Assembly (NCBI GenBank): GCA_018710845.1
Contig: DVJB01000028.1
Coordinates: 62,001-126,000, forward strand
Origin: Candidatus Onthomonas avicola
Lineage (GTDB): Bacteria > Bacillota > Clostridia > Oscillospirales > Oscillospiraceae
Reading direction: 5' to 3'
DNA: 64,000 nucleotides
Both the position numbers and the translations under genes were made by a program. This document shows positions 40,601 through 50,900 of the stretch, in pieces. The notes below the pieces were generated by a model, which was not told the origin of the DNA, did not search any database, and was given only the letters and a program-made list of their open reading frames with translations. Position 1 is the first letter of the stretch, and every line of letters starts with the position of its first letter.

Positions 40601-42997
40601 ATGGAAAAAATTGCGCTCAATGACAACTGGCGCTGCTGGCCGGCCGGAGAGGAGCACGAGGCGGTCTCGGTCACATTGCCGCACGACGCGATGCTGGGCG
40701 ACCGGCGGAGCGCGTCGAGCCCCGGCGGCGAGAACACCGGCTGGTACGAGGCGCGGGACTACGTCTACACCCGCACCCTCACCGTCCCGGAGGAGGACCG
40801 GAGCCGGCGGCTCCTGCTAGAGTTTGAGGGGGTCTACCACCGCGCCGTGATCTATCTCAACGGACAGAAGATCGCCGAGCACCGCTACGGCTACACCGGC
40901 TTTTTCGCCGACCCCACACCCGCGCTGCGCTATGGCGCGGCAAACGAGCTGCGGGTGGAGGCGGTCAACCGCGACCAGCCGAACTGCCGCTGGTATACCG
41001 GCACGGGCATCTACCGCCCGGTCTGGCTGCTGCGTATGCCAAAGGAGCATATTCTGCCCTCTGGCATCCGCATCACCCCGACCGGCTGGTGTCCGCCCGC
41101 CGTGCGGGTGGAGGTCCGGACCAGCGCGCCCGGCCCGGTCCGCGTGGAGCTTCTGGACGGGCGGACGCCGCTTGCACATTCCGACGGCATGGCCGAGCGC
41201 CAGGCGGACGGCACCGGCCGGTGCAGCGGGGACTTCTCCCTGCCGGGGGCGGAGCTCTGGTCGCCAGAACACCCCAGGCGTTACACCTGCCGCGTCACCT
41301 TTGGAGAGGACGTGCGCAGTGAGTCGTTTGGCATCCGCGTGGTCACCTGCGACAGCCATTCCGGCTTTTGCATCAATGGGGAGCGGGTCATCCTGCGCGG
41401 GGCCTGTATTCATCACGACAACGGTCTGCTCGGCGCCGCCGCGTGGGACTTTGCCGAGGAGCGGAAGATACGCCTGCTCCGGGAGAGCGGCTACAACGCC
41501 ATTCGCTCGGCCCACAACCCGTGCTCCAAGGCGCTTCTGGAGGCCTGCGACCGGCTGGGAATGTTGGTGATGGACGAGTATGTGGACGTCTGGTACATCC
41601 ACAAGACCCGCTATGACTATGCCGGGGAGGTGGAGCGGCGCTACCCGGAGGACCTGCGCGCCATGGTGGAGAAGGACTACAACCATCCCTCCGTCGTCCT
41701 CTATTCCACCGGGAACGAGGTCTCCGAGACGGCCCAGCGGCGGGGAATTGACCTGTGCGGGGCGATGACGGAGTGCCTGCACCGTCTGGACGGCACCCGC
41801 CCGGTCACCTGCGGGGTGAATATCTTTTTCAACTTTCTCAGCTCCCTCGGCTTTGGCGTCTACAGCGACAAAAAGGCGGAGGAGGCTGCCCGGCCCGGCG
41901 GGCGCAAGCGCGCGGTGGGCAGCACGTTTTTCAACAATATGGCCGGTCTGTTTGGCTCCGGTTTTATGAAATGCGGGGCCACGCTGCCGCCGTGTGACTG
42001 GAAGACGCGCGATGCCTTTGCCAAGATGGACATTGCGGGGTATAATTACGGTATCCGCCGCTACCGGCATGATCTGAAGAGGTATCCCGACCGGCTGATT
42101 GTCGGCAGCGAGACCTTCTGTGCCGACGCCGCCCGGTTCTGGGACGCGGCGCAGGGAGAGCCCCGTCTGATCGGGGACTTTGTCTGGGCGGGGATGGACT
42201 ACCTCGGCGAGGTGGGGATCGGCTCGTGGGAGTACCGCGACTACGCGCCCGACTTCTCCCACGGGCCGGGCTGGCTGAGCGCCGGGTCCGGCCGGATTGA
42301 CCTGACGGGCAGGCCCCTGGCGGAGATGCGCTATACCCGCGTGGCCTTCGGGCTGGAGACGGTAGGACTGGCCGTCGTGCCCGTCCCGTACACGCGCCAG
42401 CGCCACTCGCCGTCGGCCTGGAAGATGAGCAACGCGGTGGAGAGCTGGTCCTGGCACGGCTGCGAGGGGGCGCCGGCCGTGATAGAGGTCTATGCCCGCG
42501 CCGCGCGCGTCAGCCTCTTTCTCAACGGGACCTGTCTGGGCACCCGGCGGGTGGGCCGGGACTGCCGCGTGCGCTTTGGCACGGTCTACCGGCCGGGGAC
42601 GCTGCGCGCGGTCGCCTATGACGGCGCCGGGCGGGAGATCGGCTGGGCGGAGCTGCGCTCGGCGGGGGAGGAGACGGTGCTGACCCTCCGCCCGGAGCAG
42701 GCCAGAGTTCCCCGCGCGGGCGGGCTGTGCTATATCCGGATGCAGTACACCGACCGGAATGGTGTCTTGCAGCCGATGGCCCGCGGGGAGATCCGAGTCC
42801 GCGTCGCCGGGGGACGGCTGCTCGGGCTGGGCAGCGCCTGCCCTTACTATCCGCGCGGCTACCGGGGGGATACGGCGGACACCTATTACGGCGAGGCGCT
42901 GGCCATCGTCCTGCCGGGCGAGGGGGAGCGCGTGACGCTCACCGCCGAGAGCCCCTACGGCGCGGCCCGGACAGAGGTGGAGGTGTATGAAGCGTGA
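40601..42997 (+). CDS. Glycoside hydrolase family 2 protein (beta-galactosidase/glucuronidase-like)
   Basis: MEKIALNDNWRCW...FEGVYHRAVIYLNGQKIAEHRYGYTGFFADPT...RWYTGTGIYRPVWLL...RGACIHHDNGLLGAAAWDFAEERKIRLLRESGYNAIRSAHNP...VVLYSTGNEVSE. Confidence 0.95.
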   Translation: MEKIALNDNWRCWPAGEEHEAVSVTLPHDAMLGDRRSASSPGGENTGWYEARDYVYTRTLTVPEEDRSRRLLLEFEGVYHRAVIYLNGQKIAEHRYGYTGFFADPTPALRYGAANELRVEAVNRDQPNCRWYTGTGIYRPVWLLRMPKEHILPSGIRITPTGWCPPAVRVEVRTSAPGPVRVELLDGRTPLAHSDGMAERQADGTGRCSGDFSLPGAELWSPEHPRRYTCRVTFGEDVRSESFGIRVVTCDSHSGFCINGERVILRGACIHHDNGLLGAAAWDFAEERKIRLLRESGYNAIRSAHNPCSKALLEACDRLGMLVMDEYVDVWYIHKTRYDYAGEVERRYPEDLRAMVEKDYNHPSVVLYSTGNEVSETAQRRGIDLCGAMTECLHRLDGTRPVTCGVNIFFNFLSSLGFGVYSDKKAEEAARPGGRKRAVGSTFFNNMAGLFGSGFMKCGATLPPCDWKTRDAFAKMDIAGYNYGIRRYRHDLKRYPDRLIVGSETFCADAARFWDAAQGEPRLIGDFVWAGMDYLGEVGIGSWEYRDYAPDFSHGPGWLSAGSGRIDLTGRPLAEMRYTRVAFGLETVGLAVVPVPYTRQRHSPSAWKMSNAVESWSWHGCEGAPAVIEVYARAARVSLFLNGTCLGTRRVGRDCRVRFGTVYRPGTLRAVAYDGAGREIGWAELRSAGEETVLTLRPEQARVPRAGGLCYIRMQYTDRNGVLQPMARGEIRVRVAGGRLLGLGSACPYYPRGYRGDTADTYYGEALAIVLPGEGERVTLTAESPYGAARTEVEVYEA

Positions 42998-43611
42998 GAG
43001 ACGGCGCCTCCGCCCTGGCCCGCTGGTGGACCCGTCACTGGAGCGCGTTCCGCGAGGCGCACCCCACGGCGGCCCGATGGCTCAGCCAGCTGTTTTACTT
43101 CTATGTCTTCAGCCTGAGTGTCACGATCTTTCAATATCTGGTGTTCACCTTCCTGCCCTATCTGCTGGGGACAGAGTTGGCCGGTGTGGAGTTCATGTGG
43201 CCGCGGATTCCGATCCATTTTGCCGGGCTCGACTACACATGGAATATCCTGGGCTACGAGGTGGCCCGCGATGCGGCCGGCGAGGTGATTATCGGCGGCG
43301 GGCTGGGTTACTTTATCAGCTATGAGGTCGGCTCCTTCCTGGCACAGTGCATCAATTTCCCGCTCCAGCGTAACATCACGTTTCGGAGCAAGGGGAACGT
43401 GGCCTATCAGGCCATGTGGTATCTGATCGCCTGGGTGCTGATCTCACTGGCCTGTAACGCGATCAACGGTCTCTGGCTGCCCATTGCGCAGGTTTCCTTC
43501 CCTCCGGCAGTCTACAATCTGCTGGTGACCTTCGTCACCGGCGGCGTGTCTATGGTGATCTATTTCTTTGTCTTCAAACTGATCTTCCCGGAGGGAAAGC
43601 CGGAGCGCTGA
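42994..43611 (+). CDS. GtrA-like polytopic membrane protein
   Basis: FYFYVFSLSVTIFQYLVF...CINFPLQRNITFRSKGNVAYQAMWYLIAWVLISLACNAINGLWLP; GTG start in a GTGA overlap with GH2. Confidence 0.7.
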   Translation: MRDGASALARWWTRHWSAFREAHPTAARWLSQLFYFYVFSLSVTIFQYLVFTFLPYLLGTELAGVEFMWPRIPIHFAGLDYTWNILGYEVARDAAGEVIIGGGLGYFISYEVGSFLAQCINFPLQRNITFRSKGNVAYQAMWYLIAWVLISLACNAINGLWLPIAQVSFPPAVYNLLVTFVTGGVSMVIYFFVFKLIFPEGKPER

Positions 43612-43641
43612 CCTGCTGGGAGAAGAGAGGGGGCCGGTCCG

Positions 43642-44352
43642 ATGATCAAAATCGTGGTCGCAGACGACGAGCGGCAGGAGCGCGAGAGCATGTGCGCGCA
43701 TCTGCGGCGTCTGGCCGGAGAGGTGCGCGAGGAGCTGTGTGTCCAGACCTACGCGTCCGGAAGCGCCCTGCTCGCCGACTACGACGGGTCGGCCGACCTG
43801 GTCTGTTTGGACATCGACATGCCGGGACAGGACGGCCTGAGCGTGGCGCGCGAGGTGCGCCGGCGGGACCGGCAGGTTCTGATCCTGTTTATCACCAACC
43901 TGGCGCAGATGGCCATCCGGGGCTATGAGGTCCAGGCACTGGACTTTCTGGTCAAGCCGGTCAGCTACTATTCCTTCGCGCTGAAGATGAAAAACGCCCT
44001 GCAGATGCTCCGCGCGCGCAAAGTGCGCAGCATTGTCCTCACCACGGCGGAGGGCAAGCGCATTCTCTCCACCGACGAGCTGCTCTACGCCGAGGTGCGG
44101 GGGCACTATCTCTATTACCACACGGCGGAGGAGACCATCCGGCAGAAGGCCACCCTGCGCGAGCTGGAGGAGAAGGTGGAGGGCCTGTCCTTCAAGCGCT
44201 GCAATCAGTGCTATCTGGTCAACCTCAAGCATGTCTCCGCTGTGCAGAAGGACGACATCCGCATCGGGCAGGAGTGGATCCGCATCAGCCGGCCGCGCAA
44301 AAAAGCCTTTTTACAGTCGCTGGCGAGCTATATGGGGGGAGTGGACCCGTGA
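43642..44352 (+). CDS. LytTR-family response regulator
   Basis: MIKIVVADDERQERESMCAHLRR...ADLVCLDIDMPGQDGLSVAREVR...; C-terminal LytTR (EVRGHYLYYHTAEETIRQKATLRELEEKVEGLSFKRCNQCYLVNLKHV). Confidence 0.95.
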   Translation: MIKIVVADDERQERESMCAHLRRLAGEVREELCVQTYASGSALLADYDGSADLVCLDIDMPGQDGLSVAREVRRRDRQVLILFITNLAQMAIRGYEVQALDFLVKPVSYYSFALKMKNALQMLRARKVRSIVLTTAEGKRILSTDELLYAEVRGHYLYYHTAEETIRQKATLRELEEKVEGLSFKRCNQCYLVNLKHVSAVQKDDIRIGQEWIRISRPRKKAFLQSLASYMGGVDP

Positions 44353-45623
44353 TCATTCAGCTGTGGCAGCGGGTGGACTATACCGCCCAGCTGATCTGCG
44401 CCTGCCTGCTCTTTCTGCACCCGGTCTGCAAGCGCGCCCACTACCATCTGCGGGTACTGTGCGCCTGCTCGCTGATGCTGGCCGCCTCGTTTTTCATCAA
44501 CAGCATCTTCCCGGTTCCGGAGAGCGGGCCGTGGCTGTTTGTCTACTGGGGCGTCTTTTTGCTCGGATGCATCCCGTTTATCTGGGGCTGTGTCCGTGTC
44601 TCCCTCTGGGAGGCGGTCTACTGCACGGTCTGCGTCTCGGCCACGCAGCACGCGGCCTATGACGTCTACTGCATCTATCACGTTCTCTGGGGCGCGCGGC
44701 GGGGGGATGCTCCGCTGGTCGTGCTGGGCATTTACGCGGCGGTCTACCTGCTGTTTTATCGCGTATTTGTCCGCAAGCTGGCCCGGCAGGGCGGATATTC
44801 CGTCAGCCGGTCTGACCTGTTCCCCATGACGACCATCCTGCTGTTCGTCTGGCTGCTGAGCATCTGGGAGAAGTCGGCCGAACCCGCGCTGCCCCACAGC
44901 CTGATCTATCCGATCAGTGATGCGCTGTGCTGCTATTATGTCCTCTGGCAGCAGGCCAGCCAGCGGGAGAAGATGGACCTGCAGCGCGACCTGGACGGCA
45001 TCTCCCACGCCCTGCGCCAGCAGCAGCTCCAGTTCCAGCTCACACAGGAGACGATTGACACCATTAACCGCAAATGTCATGACCTGCGCCACCAGCTCTG
45101 GGCGAACTGCCCGTCCGCCGACGGGCCGGAGCGGGAGGCGTACCTCAAGAGCGTCGAGGAGGCCATTCAGATCTATGACACCGCCGTCGAGACGGGAAAC
45201 AGCGCGCTGGATATCGTCCTGATGGAGAAGGGCCGGTTCTGTAAAAGTCATGACATCCAGTGGACCTGTCTGGCCGACGGCGCCCAGCTGAGCTTTATGG
45301 CGTTGGAGGATATCTACGCCTTGTTTGGCAACGCGCTGGACAACGCCATCGCCGCTGTGATGGAGCTGGACGAGCCGGAAAAGCGGGTGATCAGTGTTCG
45401 CGTGGTCACCCAGGGCGAACTGCTGATGATTCAGGTCCAGAACTACTTTGATCATCCCCTCACGTTTGAAGACGGCCTGCCCCGCAGCACCAGAACGGAT
45501 GGGCCGGGCCACGGCTATGGGATGAAGAGCATCCGCTATACGGCGGAAAAGTACGGCGGAACCATCAGCGTACAGACACGACAGAATATTTTTACCCTTC
45601 AGGTTTTGATACCGCAGCCATGA
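44349..45623 (+). CDS. GHKL-domain sensor histidine kinase (AgrC-like)
   Basis: Multi-TM N-terminus, CHDLRHQ phosphoacceptor region, GNALDNAIAAVMELDEPEKRVISVRV, GHGYGMKSIRYTAEKYGGTISVQT; GTG start at 44349. Confidence 0.93.
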   Translation: MIIQLWQRVDYTAQLICACLLFLHPVCKRAHYHLRVLCACSLMLAASFFINSIFPVPESGPWLFVYWGVFLLGCIPFIWGCVRVSLWEAVYCTVCVSATQHAAYDVYCIYHVLWGARRGDAPLVVLGIYAAVYLLFYRVFVRKLARQGGYSVSRSDLFPMTTILLFVWLLSIWEKSAEPALPHSLIYPISDALCCYYVLWQQASQREKMDLQRDLDGISHALRQQQLQFQLTQETIDTINRKCHDLRHQLWANCPSADGPEREAYLKSVEEAIQIYDTAVETGNSALDIVLMEKGRFCKSHDIQWTCLADGAQLSFMALEDIYALFGNALDNAIAAVMELDEPEKRVISVRVVTQGELLMIQVQNYFDHPLTFEDGLPRSTRTDGPGHGYGMKSIRYTAEKYGGTISVQTRQNIFTLQVLIPQP

Positions 45624-45683
45624 AAAGTGCGGAATCCGCCTGTATGCGTGTATATGCGAAATACCTGAGAGGGGAACAGACTA

Positions 45684-45736
45684 CGGCCGGCAGGCCGCGC
45701 AGCGTTTTTCTGCGCGGGTCCTGCCGGCCATTTTAC
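45684..45736. terminator. Bidirectional terminator hairpin
   Basis: ggccggcaggccgcgcagcgtttttctgcgcgggtcctgccggcc. Confidence 0.75.
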
Positions 45737-45749
45737 CGCTTTTCAGGGT

Positions 45750-47054
45750 TCAGTCCCCGTCGGCCGCCATGGGCGACCGCAGCCGCACGCCCAGCGCCGC
45801 GGTCCGCCCGGCCAACGGCGCGCAGAACGCGTCCTCCAGCCAGCGGCTCAGCTCTGTCTCCTCCGGCGCCCCGGAACAGTCCGCGAGGAGCGCGGCGGCC
45901 TCCTCCAGACCGGCCAGCTGCGGGACCAGCCAGCGGCAGAGCACCTCGTCGCTCAGCGCACGCGCCAGCGTGTCTGTCCCGCGGCGCGCCGCCTGGAAAG
46001 CGGTCAGCTGCCAGGCGTCGCAGGCGGCTCCGGCGAGCGTCTCCAATGCGCCGGCGAGCGGCCCGGCGAGCGCGCTCCAGCCGGCGTCCGCCGCCGCGCC
46101 TTTCCGCACGGCGCGGACAACCTCGTTCAGGTGGACGGCCGGAGAAAAGGCCAGCTCCTCCCGTCCCGGAGAGAACGGAAGGCCGGCGCACAGCAGCAGG
46201 CTGTCCCCGCCGCCCTCCGCCAGCGTGTCCTGGGTCTCCAGGCGCAGCGAGCCGTCTGACGCGGCGGCCCGGCTGACCGCCTGCCGAAAGGCGCGCGGCA
46301 GGCGGTCGGACCAGAGCACCGAAAAGTCCCCTGCGGGGGCCGACATCAGCCCGGCGCGCAGCAGCCGCGCGCTCATCCGGGTCACCCGGGCGCGCCCGTC
46401 CGCACCGATGCCGCCCAGCGTCAGCGTGCGCAGAACGCCCTCTTCCAGCAGCCAGCGAGTGACGGCCTGTACTTCCGCCTCGCCGCACAGGCCTTCGGCC
46501 AGGTCGCGCTCGGCGTAGATATCCAGAAAGAGGTCTGCCCGCCCGGGCGCCGGACCGCCTCGGCAGGTCAGCGCAAGCCAGAGCGCCGCCTGCTGAAAGC
46601 TCCCCGCCGGCAGGGAGAGGTCCACGCCCGCGCGAAGGCCGAGGGTGCGCAGCTCCTCCAGAGCCTCCAGCCGCTCGGCCAGCCGCGCCCGGCGCGCGAG
46701 TGTGCGCGGGTCGAGTGGAGCGTCCGAGGCACAGGCGGTCCGCAGAGGCGCGGCGAGCCGGTCGATGCCGTAGAGTGCCACCCGGCGCGCATCACCCAGC
46801 GCGGCTGTCCGCCCGGCACCGGGCGGGTCAAGCTGTCCGGCGCGCACAAGGTGGCGCAGCGATTCCGGACAAAACGTCCCCTCCTCCACGCGCGCCGGCG
46901 CCGGGGCATTTGGAAGAGGGCGGAAGGGGACCCGGCCGGGCTGCCAGGCGATCTCTCCCCCCTCATAGGGGGTGTAATTGCATCGGACGAAGTCGTCCAC
47001 GTCGATGGCCCGCGCCCAGCGTCCGGGGGCAAAGCCGTTCCATTGCTCTGTCAT
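45750..47054 (-). CDS. Truncated, divergent pyruvate-formate-lyase-like protein (no glycyl-radical domain)
   Basis: WNGFAPGRWARAIDVDDFVRCNYTPYEGG, ALGDARRVALYGIDRL, GRADLFLDIYAERDLAEG, LGGIGADGRARVTRMSARLL, DFSVLWSDRLPRAFRQAVSRAAASDGSLRLETQD; colinear with E. coli PflB from memory. Confidence 0.8.
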   Translation of the reverse strand: MTEQWNGFAPGRWARAIDVDDFVRCNYTPYEGGEIAWQPGRVPFRPLPNAPAPARVEEGTFCPESLRHLVRAGQLDPPGAGRTAALGDARRVALYGIDRLAAPLRTACASDAPLDPRTLARRARLAERLEALEELRTLGLRAGVDLSLPAGSFQQAALWLALTCRGGPAPGRADLFLDIYAERDLAEGLCGEAEVQAVTRWLLEEGVLRTLTLGGIGADGRARVTRMSARLLRAGLMSAPAGDFSVLWSDRLPRAFRQAVSRAAASDGSLRLETQDTLAEGGGDSLLLCAGLPFSPGREELAFSPAVHLNEVVRAVRKGAAADAGWSALAGPLAGALETLAGAACDAWQLTAFQAARRGTDTLARALSDEVLCRWLVPQLAGLEEAAALLADCSGAPEETELSRWLEDAFCAPLAGRTAALGVRLRSPMAADGD

Positions 47055-47256
47055 GGCATCCTCCTGTATCGGTCCGCCTCAGACGGTCAAAACGGCCGGA
47101 TGCCTCCGGCCGGAAGGTCGATGTTAGCCTTCCCCGCCCGGTCGGAAAAGTATGCGCGCTGCCCAGTCGGCAGTGGCAAAGTTTACAAATTGTCCGTTGT
47201 TCTCCCGCAGAAACCATGCTATCATAGACATGAAAATGGGCGGAGGAGGCGCGCAG

Positions 47257-47958
47257 ATGTCATATATTGAACTGGAGCATGTTTCCAAGCACTACCAGAT
47301 GGGAGAGGTGAAGATCGTCGCGGTGGCTGACATTTCTTTCCAGGTGGAGAAGGGGGAGTTTGTCGTAATTGTCGGGCCCTCCGGCGCGGGCAAGACGACG
47401 GTGCTCAACCTCCTTGGCGGGATGGACAGCTGTACCGGCGGCGAGATCACGGTGGACGGCCGGCGCATCAGCGGCTACAACGCGCGCCAGCTGACGGAAT
47501 ACCGCCGGCACGACATCGGTTTTGTCTTCCAGTTTTACAATCTGGTCCAGAATCTGACCGCGCTGGAAAACGTGGAGCTGGCGGCACAGATCTGCCGCAA
47601 CCCTCTGCCGGCGGAGCAGGTGCTCGAGCATGTTGGCCTGGCTGACCGGAAGAATAACTTTCCCGCCCAGCTCTCCGGCGGCGAGCAGCAGCGCGTGGCC
47701 ATCGCTCGGGCGCTGGCGAAGAATCCAAAACTGCTGCTGTGCGACGAGCCGACCGGCGCGCTGGACTACGTGACCGGCAAGCAGATCCTCACCCTCCTGC
47801 AGGAGACCTGCCGCAGCGAGGGGATGACGGTGCTGGTCATCACGCACAACTCTGCCCTAACACCGATGGCGGACCGGGTGATCCGCATCAAAAACGGCCG
47901 GGTGGCCTCTATCATGACCAACGCTAACCCGACCAGCGTAGACGAGATTGAATGGTGA
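47257..47958 (+). CDS. ABC transporter ATP-binding protein (MacB/LolD type)
   Basis: [57 protein letters not shown]...[32 protein letters not shown]. Confidence 0.96.
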   Translation: MSYIELEHVSKHYQMGEVKIVAVADISFQVEKGEFVVIVGPSGAGKTTVLNLLGGMDSCTGGEITVDGRRISGYNARQLTEYRRHDIGFVFQFYNLVQNLTALENVELAAQICRNPLPAEQVLEHVGLADRKNNFPAQLSGGEQQRVAIARALAKNPKLLLCDEPTGALDYVTGKQILTLLQETCRSEGMTVLVITHNSALTPMADRVIRIKNGRVASIMTNANPTSVDEIEW

Positions 47959-47986
47959 CAGATGAGATGACCAGAGGGAGGCAGTC

Positions 47987-50900
47987 ATGTCCAAGCGCGC
48001 GCTGAATCAGGACGCCCTGCGTGAGATCAGCAAGACCCGCGGGCGCTTTTTATCCATCTTGACGCTGGTGGTGATCGCCGTCAGCTTCCTCTTTGGCCTG
48101 CGGATGGCCGCCCCCGACATGATGGCCTCGATGGACGCCTATCTGGACGAACAGAACCTGATGGATGCCCATATCATGGCTACGCTCGGCCTGACAGAGG
48201 AGGACGTGGACGCCCTGCAGGCGGCCGATGGCACGCGGCAGTCTGAGGGCGCCTACAGCGTGGACGCGATCGCCTACAGCGCCGACGGTGCGGACTCCCT
48301 GGTGGTCAAGGCGATCAGTCTGAGCGAGAGCGGGTTGAACGCGCCCAGCCTGACAGAGGGCCGCCTGCCGGAGACGGCGGAGGAATGCCTCGTCGAGCCG
48401 TCTATGATGGAGACCCTTGGCCTCTCGCTGGGAGACACCATCACGCTGGACACCGGCAGCGGAGCTTATGAGGACAGCCTGGCGGTGGATACGTTTACCA
48501 TCGTCGGCGTCGGGGAAAGTCCGTTGTACATCTCCATGACCCGAGGTACTTCCACCCTCGGCAACGGCAGCGTCTCGGCCATCGTCACGCTGCACCCGGA
48601 CGCCTATGCTCTGGATTACTATACCGACATTTACCTCACGGTGGAGGGCGCGGCGGCGGTAAACGCCTATGACGACGCCTATACCGACCTGATCGACGGC
48701 TACACCGACAGCCTGGTGGCGCTGCGCCAGGAACGGGAGCAGGCGCGTACCGACGAGGTGGTCGGCGAGGCCCAGGCGGAGATTGACGACGCGTGGGTCG
48801 AGTACTACGACGGCGAGGCGGAGGCCCAGCAGGAGCTGGACGACGCTTGGCAGGAGCTGCAGGACGCCGAGCAGGAGCTGACCGACGGCTGGGCGGACTA
48901 CTACGATGGGGCGGCTGACCTGGATGAGGCGCGCGCGCAGCTCATCGACGGCGAGGCGGAGCTGGCCGACGGCCGCGAGACGCTGGAGGAGAGCGAGCGC
49001 GACTATCAGGACGGCCTTGCCCAATATGAGGACGGCTATGCCCAGTACGAGGACGGGCTTGCCAAGTATGAGGAGGGCGCCGCCGCCCTGCGCGAGCAGT
49101 GGGACACGTTCCAGCAGGGGCAGGATGCCTACGACGCGGGCTATGCGCAGTATGAGGCAGGAGAGAGCACCTACGCCGAGCGCTATGCGCAGTATGAGGC
49201 GGGAGAGAGCGCCTACGACGAGGGCCTGGCCCAGTACGAGGCGGGGGAGAGCGCCTACGCCGCGGGCTATGCGCAGTATGAGGCGGGGGAGGCGGACTAT
49301 CAGGAAAACCTCGCCGCGTTCCAGCCGGTGTGGGAGGCCTATCAGAGTGACCTCGCCGCCTGTCAGGAGAAGGAGTCCGCCCTCCAGTCTGACCAGAATG
49401 ACTGGGAGGCGGCGCAGGACGGCTATGAGCGGGACCTGCAGGCCCTGAATGACCGGCGCGCCGCGCTGGAGGCAGAGGGCTGGACAGAGGAAGAGATCGC
49501 CGCCGAGCTAGGAGAAGAGGAGAGACGGCTCGACGCGCTCCGGACGGAGCTGGAGGACCAGAGGACGGAGCTGGAGACGCGCGCCTCGGAGCTGGCTGAA
49601 GAGCAGGCCGCGCTCAGCGCTCGAGAGGAGGCGCTCTCCCCGCAGAAGGCGGCGCTGGAAGAGGCGCGCGCGACGCTGGACACCACCCAGGCGATGCTGG
49701 CGGCGACGCGGGAGCAGCTGGACGAGAGCGCGGCGACATTGGCGGCGACGCGGGAGCAGCTGGACGCGGCGCAGACGGAGCTGGCGGCCGGCCGTGCCGA
49801 GCTGGACGCGACGCGGGACCTGCTGGAGGCCAACGAGGCGGAGCTGGCCTCCGGCCGCAGCCAGCTGGAGGCGGCGCAGGCCGAGCTGGACGGGTCGAAG
49901 GAGCTTCTGGACGCGACGGAGTCCCAGCTTGCGGACGCCAAGGCGGAGCTGGAGGCCGGCCGCACCGAGCTGGACGACGGCTGGGCGGAGTACTATGACG
50001 GCCTGGACGCGCTGGAAGAGGCCCGCGACGAGCTGGCCGACGGTGAGCGCGAGCTGGACGATGCCTTCACCGAGCTGACGGACGGACAGGCGGAGTACGA
50101 GGACGGCCTGGCGGAGTACTATGACGGCGAGGCGGAGGCCCAGCAGGAGCTGGCCGACGCCCGCGCCGAGATTGAGGACGCCCAGCGGGAGGTGGATGAG
50201 ATCGAGCCGGACGAGTGGTACGTCCTCGACCGGACGAGCAATACCGGCTTTGCCAGCTATCAGCAGGACGCGGAGCGGATGGACCGGCTGGCCACCGTCT
50301 TCCCGACAGTATTCTTCCTGGTAGCGGCGCTGGTCTGCCTGACCACCATGACGCGCATGGTGGAGGAGCAGCGTGTTCAGATCGGCGGCCTCAAGGCGCT
50401 GGGTTACTCCCGCATGGACATCGCCCGCAAGTATGTCGGCTATGGGCTGATCGCCTCGCTCACCGGCAGCGTGATCGGCCTGGTGCTGGGGGGCACCTTC
50501 CTGCCCTGGGTGATCGTCACCTGCTGGAAGGTGATGTATGACTACCCCGGCGTCGTGCTGACGGTGGACTGGGGGATGGCGGCGATCTGCGTGATCGCGG
50601 CGGTGGGCTGCTGCACCATCGCGGTGCTGGCGGCAGCACTGGCCGCGCTGCGCGCTACGCCGGCCTCGCTCATGCGCCCCAAGGCGCCCGACCCCGGCAA
50701 GCGGGTCTGGCTGGAGCACCTGCCCTTCCTCTGGAAGCGGATGTCCTTCAGCCATAAGGTTACCGCGCGCAACCTGTTCCGCTACCAGAAGCGGTTCTGG
50801 ATGACGGTGATCGGCATCGCCGGCTGCACCGGCCTGATTATCACCGGCTTTGGCTTGCACGACTCCATTATGGACGTGCTCGACCTCCAGTTTGACCGGA

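Noticed and set aside
49136-49303. Could the 42-bp repeats be a CRISPR array?
   Set aside because: Units are contiguous with no unique spacers and are in frame inside a protein gene.
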